A stretch of DNA of 64,000 bases from assembly GCF_006335015.1 (NCBI RefSeq), contig NZ_VDGT01000011.1:62001-126000 (forward strand), read 5' to 3'. Source of the stretch: Streptomyces sedi (GTDB taxonomy: Bacteria; Actinomycetota; Actinomycetes; Streptomycetales; Streptomycetaceae). The notes below the pieces were generated by a model that was not told the DNA's origin, searched no databases, and worked only from the letters and a program-made list of their open reading frames with translations. Of the stretch, positions 63,491-64,000 are shown piece after piece; the stretch's first letter is position 1, and the number at the start of each line of letters is the position of its first letter. The translations under genes and the position numbers were made by a program.

Positions 63491-64000
63491 TCACTGGAGC
63501 GCGGCCAGCACCCCCGAGCCGGCCAGGGCGACGGCGGTGCCGGCGAAGAGCACGGCCGAGCCGCGCACGATCCTGCGGGTGGTGCGTTCGCTGGCCCGCA
63601 GGGCCTCGGCGGCCGGCGGCGGTGGGGCGCCCGGCCCGGTCCGTGCGGCGCGGCGCAGCGCCTCGCCCGGGTCGGCGACTTCCGGTAGCCGTTCGGCGAG
63701 CGCGGCCCTGGCGTGCCGCAGCCGGCCGGCGGTCGCCGCCGTGCTGGCCTCGCACTCGGTGGCCACCGCCGCCTGCTTCATCCCGAGGCCGTCGGCGAGC
63801 AGCAGCGTCCGCCGGTAGGCGGGCGGCAGCGTCAGCAGCGCGGTGGTCAGCACGCCGTCGTCGTCCGCCGGCACCACCGGATCGAGCCAACGGTCGGGAA
63901 CGTAACGGTGCCAGGGCGCGAGCGCGTGCTCGTGACATCTGGCGCGCACCCAGCCGGCCGGGTCCTGGTCCGTGGCCACCTCGGGCCAGGACTCCCACGC
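63491..64000 (-). CDS. Sigma-70 region 4-like membrane protein, partial (N-terminus outside window)
   Basis: The frame runs to the window edge. The visible 169 residues contain a sigma-70 region 4-like helix-turn-helix (LLTLPPAYRRTLLLADGLGMKQAAVATECEAS, seen from about residue 48), but the second helix departs from ECF consensus. The C-terminus is a single transmembrane helix (SAVLFAGTAVALAGSGVLAAL). A WESWPEVATDQDPAGWVRARCHEHALAPWHR segment precedes it. I recognise the type as a sigma-factor-like actinomycete protein tethered to the membrane; function unknown. It converges on sucD. Confidence 0.65.
   Translation of the reverse strand, partial: AWESWPEVATDQDPAGWVRARCHEHALAPWHRYVPDRWLDPVVPADDDGVLTTALLTLPPAYRRTLLLADGLGMKQAAVATECEASTAATAGRLRHARAALAERLPEVADPGEALRRAARTGPGAPPPPAAEALRASERTTRRIVRGSAVLFAGTAVALAGSGVLAALQ

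Overview
This window is a high-GC actinomycete chromosome segment, almost certainly from Streptomyces or a close relative. The evidence is the strong G/C bias at third codon positions, frequent GTG starts, WhiB-family and Bld developmental regulators, a HrcA/CIRCE-controlled groESL operon, and a gene order (tsaD – groES-groEL1 – whiD – bldM – shbA – guaB – guaB3 – Ser/Thr kinases – semialdehyde dehydrogenase/GMC oxidoreductase – chorismate mutase – guaA ... icmB – sucCD) that I recognise from Streptomyces core chromosomes. This is mostly ordinary core sequence. No prophage, CRISPR array, tRNA or biosynthetic cluster is visible.

Layout. 0-4.1 kb: end of rimI, tsaD, a small ORF, a methyltransferase (minus) and a secreted polysaccharide deacetylase. 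4.1-6.9 kb: a repeat block, two CIRCE operators, groES and groEL1. 6.9-12.7 kb: an SDR (minus), then the developmental/purine block whiD (minus), bldM (behind a consensus sigma-BldN promoter), the ECF sigma factor shbA, guaB and guaB3. 12.7-16 kb: a degenerate nucleotide-sugar dehydrogenase (minus) and glpD. 16-23.5 kb: three paralogous membrane Ser/Thr kinases, the middle one a pseudokinase. 24-30.6 kb: aldehyde dehydrogenase plus GMC oxidoreductase (overlapping), a gene-poor 670-bp stretch, chorismate mutase with an upstream leader peptide and attenuator-like hairpin (minus), and guaA.

30.6-41.5 kb: a secreted protein/lipoprotein pair, a small K+ channel-like protein, a LiaSR-like two-component system facing its PspC/LiaF-like partner, a VOC protein with an iron-box-like site at its start, DoxX, a membrane protein, an NlpC/P60 hydrolase and a DsbA-like thioredoxin. 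41.5-45 kb: HAD hydrolase, NUDIX hydrolase, a large XRE/NsdA-like regulator and a divergent CxxC protein. 45-48.2 kb: a GH9 cellulase with a perfect CebR operator, a MITE-like element and a small membrane protein whose 3' end is tandemly repeated. 48.2-54.3 kb: ABC-F ATPase, RidA-like protein, Gfo/Idh/MocA oxidoreductase, a second NlpC/P60 hydrolase and a DUF1707/LiaF-like protein. 54.5-64 kb: pcrA/uvrD helicase, a Pro/Gln/Gly/Tyr-rich membrane protein, an M23 peptidase, icmB, sucC, sucD and a partial sigma-factor-like gene running off the end.

The most interesting signal is the untranslated leader of the chorismate mutase gene (28.50-28.67 kb, minus strand). It shows a good promoter, a leaderless 26-codon peptide with Phe-Phe-Thr-Tyr codons, and a 13-bp GC hairpin with a possible alternative pairing. 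Together these look like a phenylalanine/tyrosine attenuator. Also notable are four intergenic blocks built from the same 19-nt inverted arms (with one compensated base change), a pseudokinase whose activation segment is expanded by several hundred residues, and a sugar-dehydrogenase homologue that has lost its catalytic cysteine.
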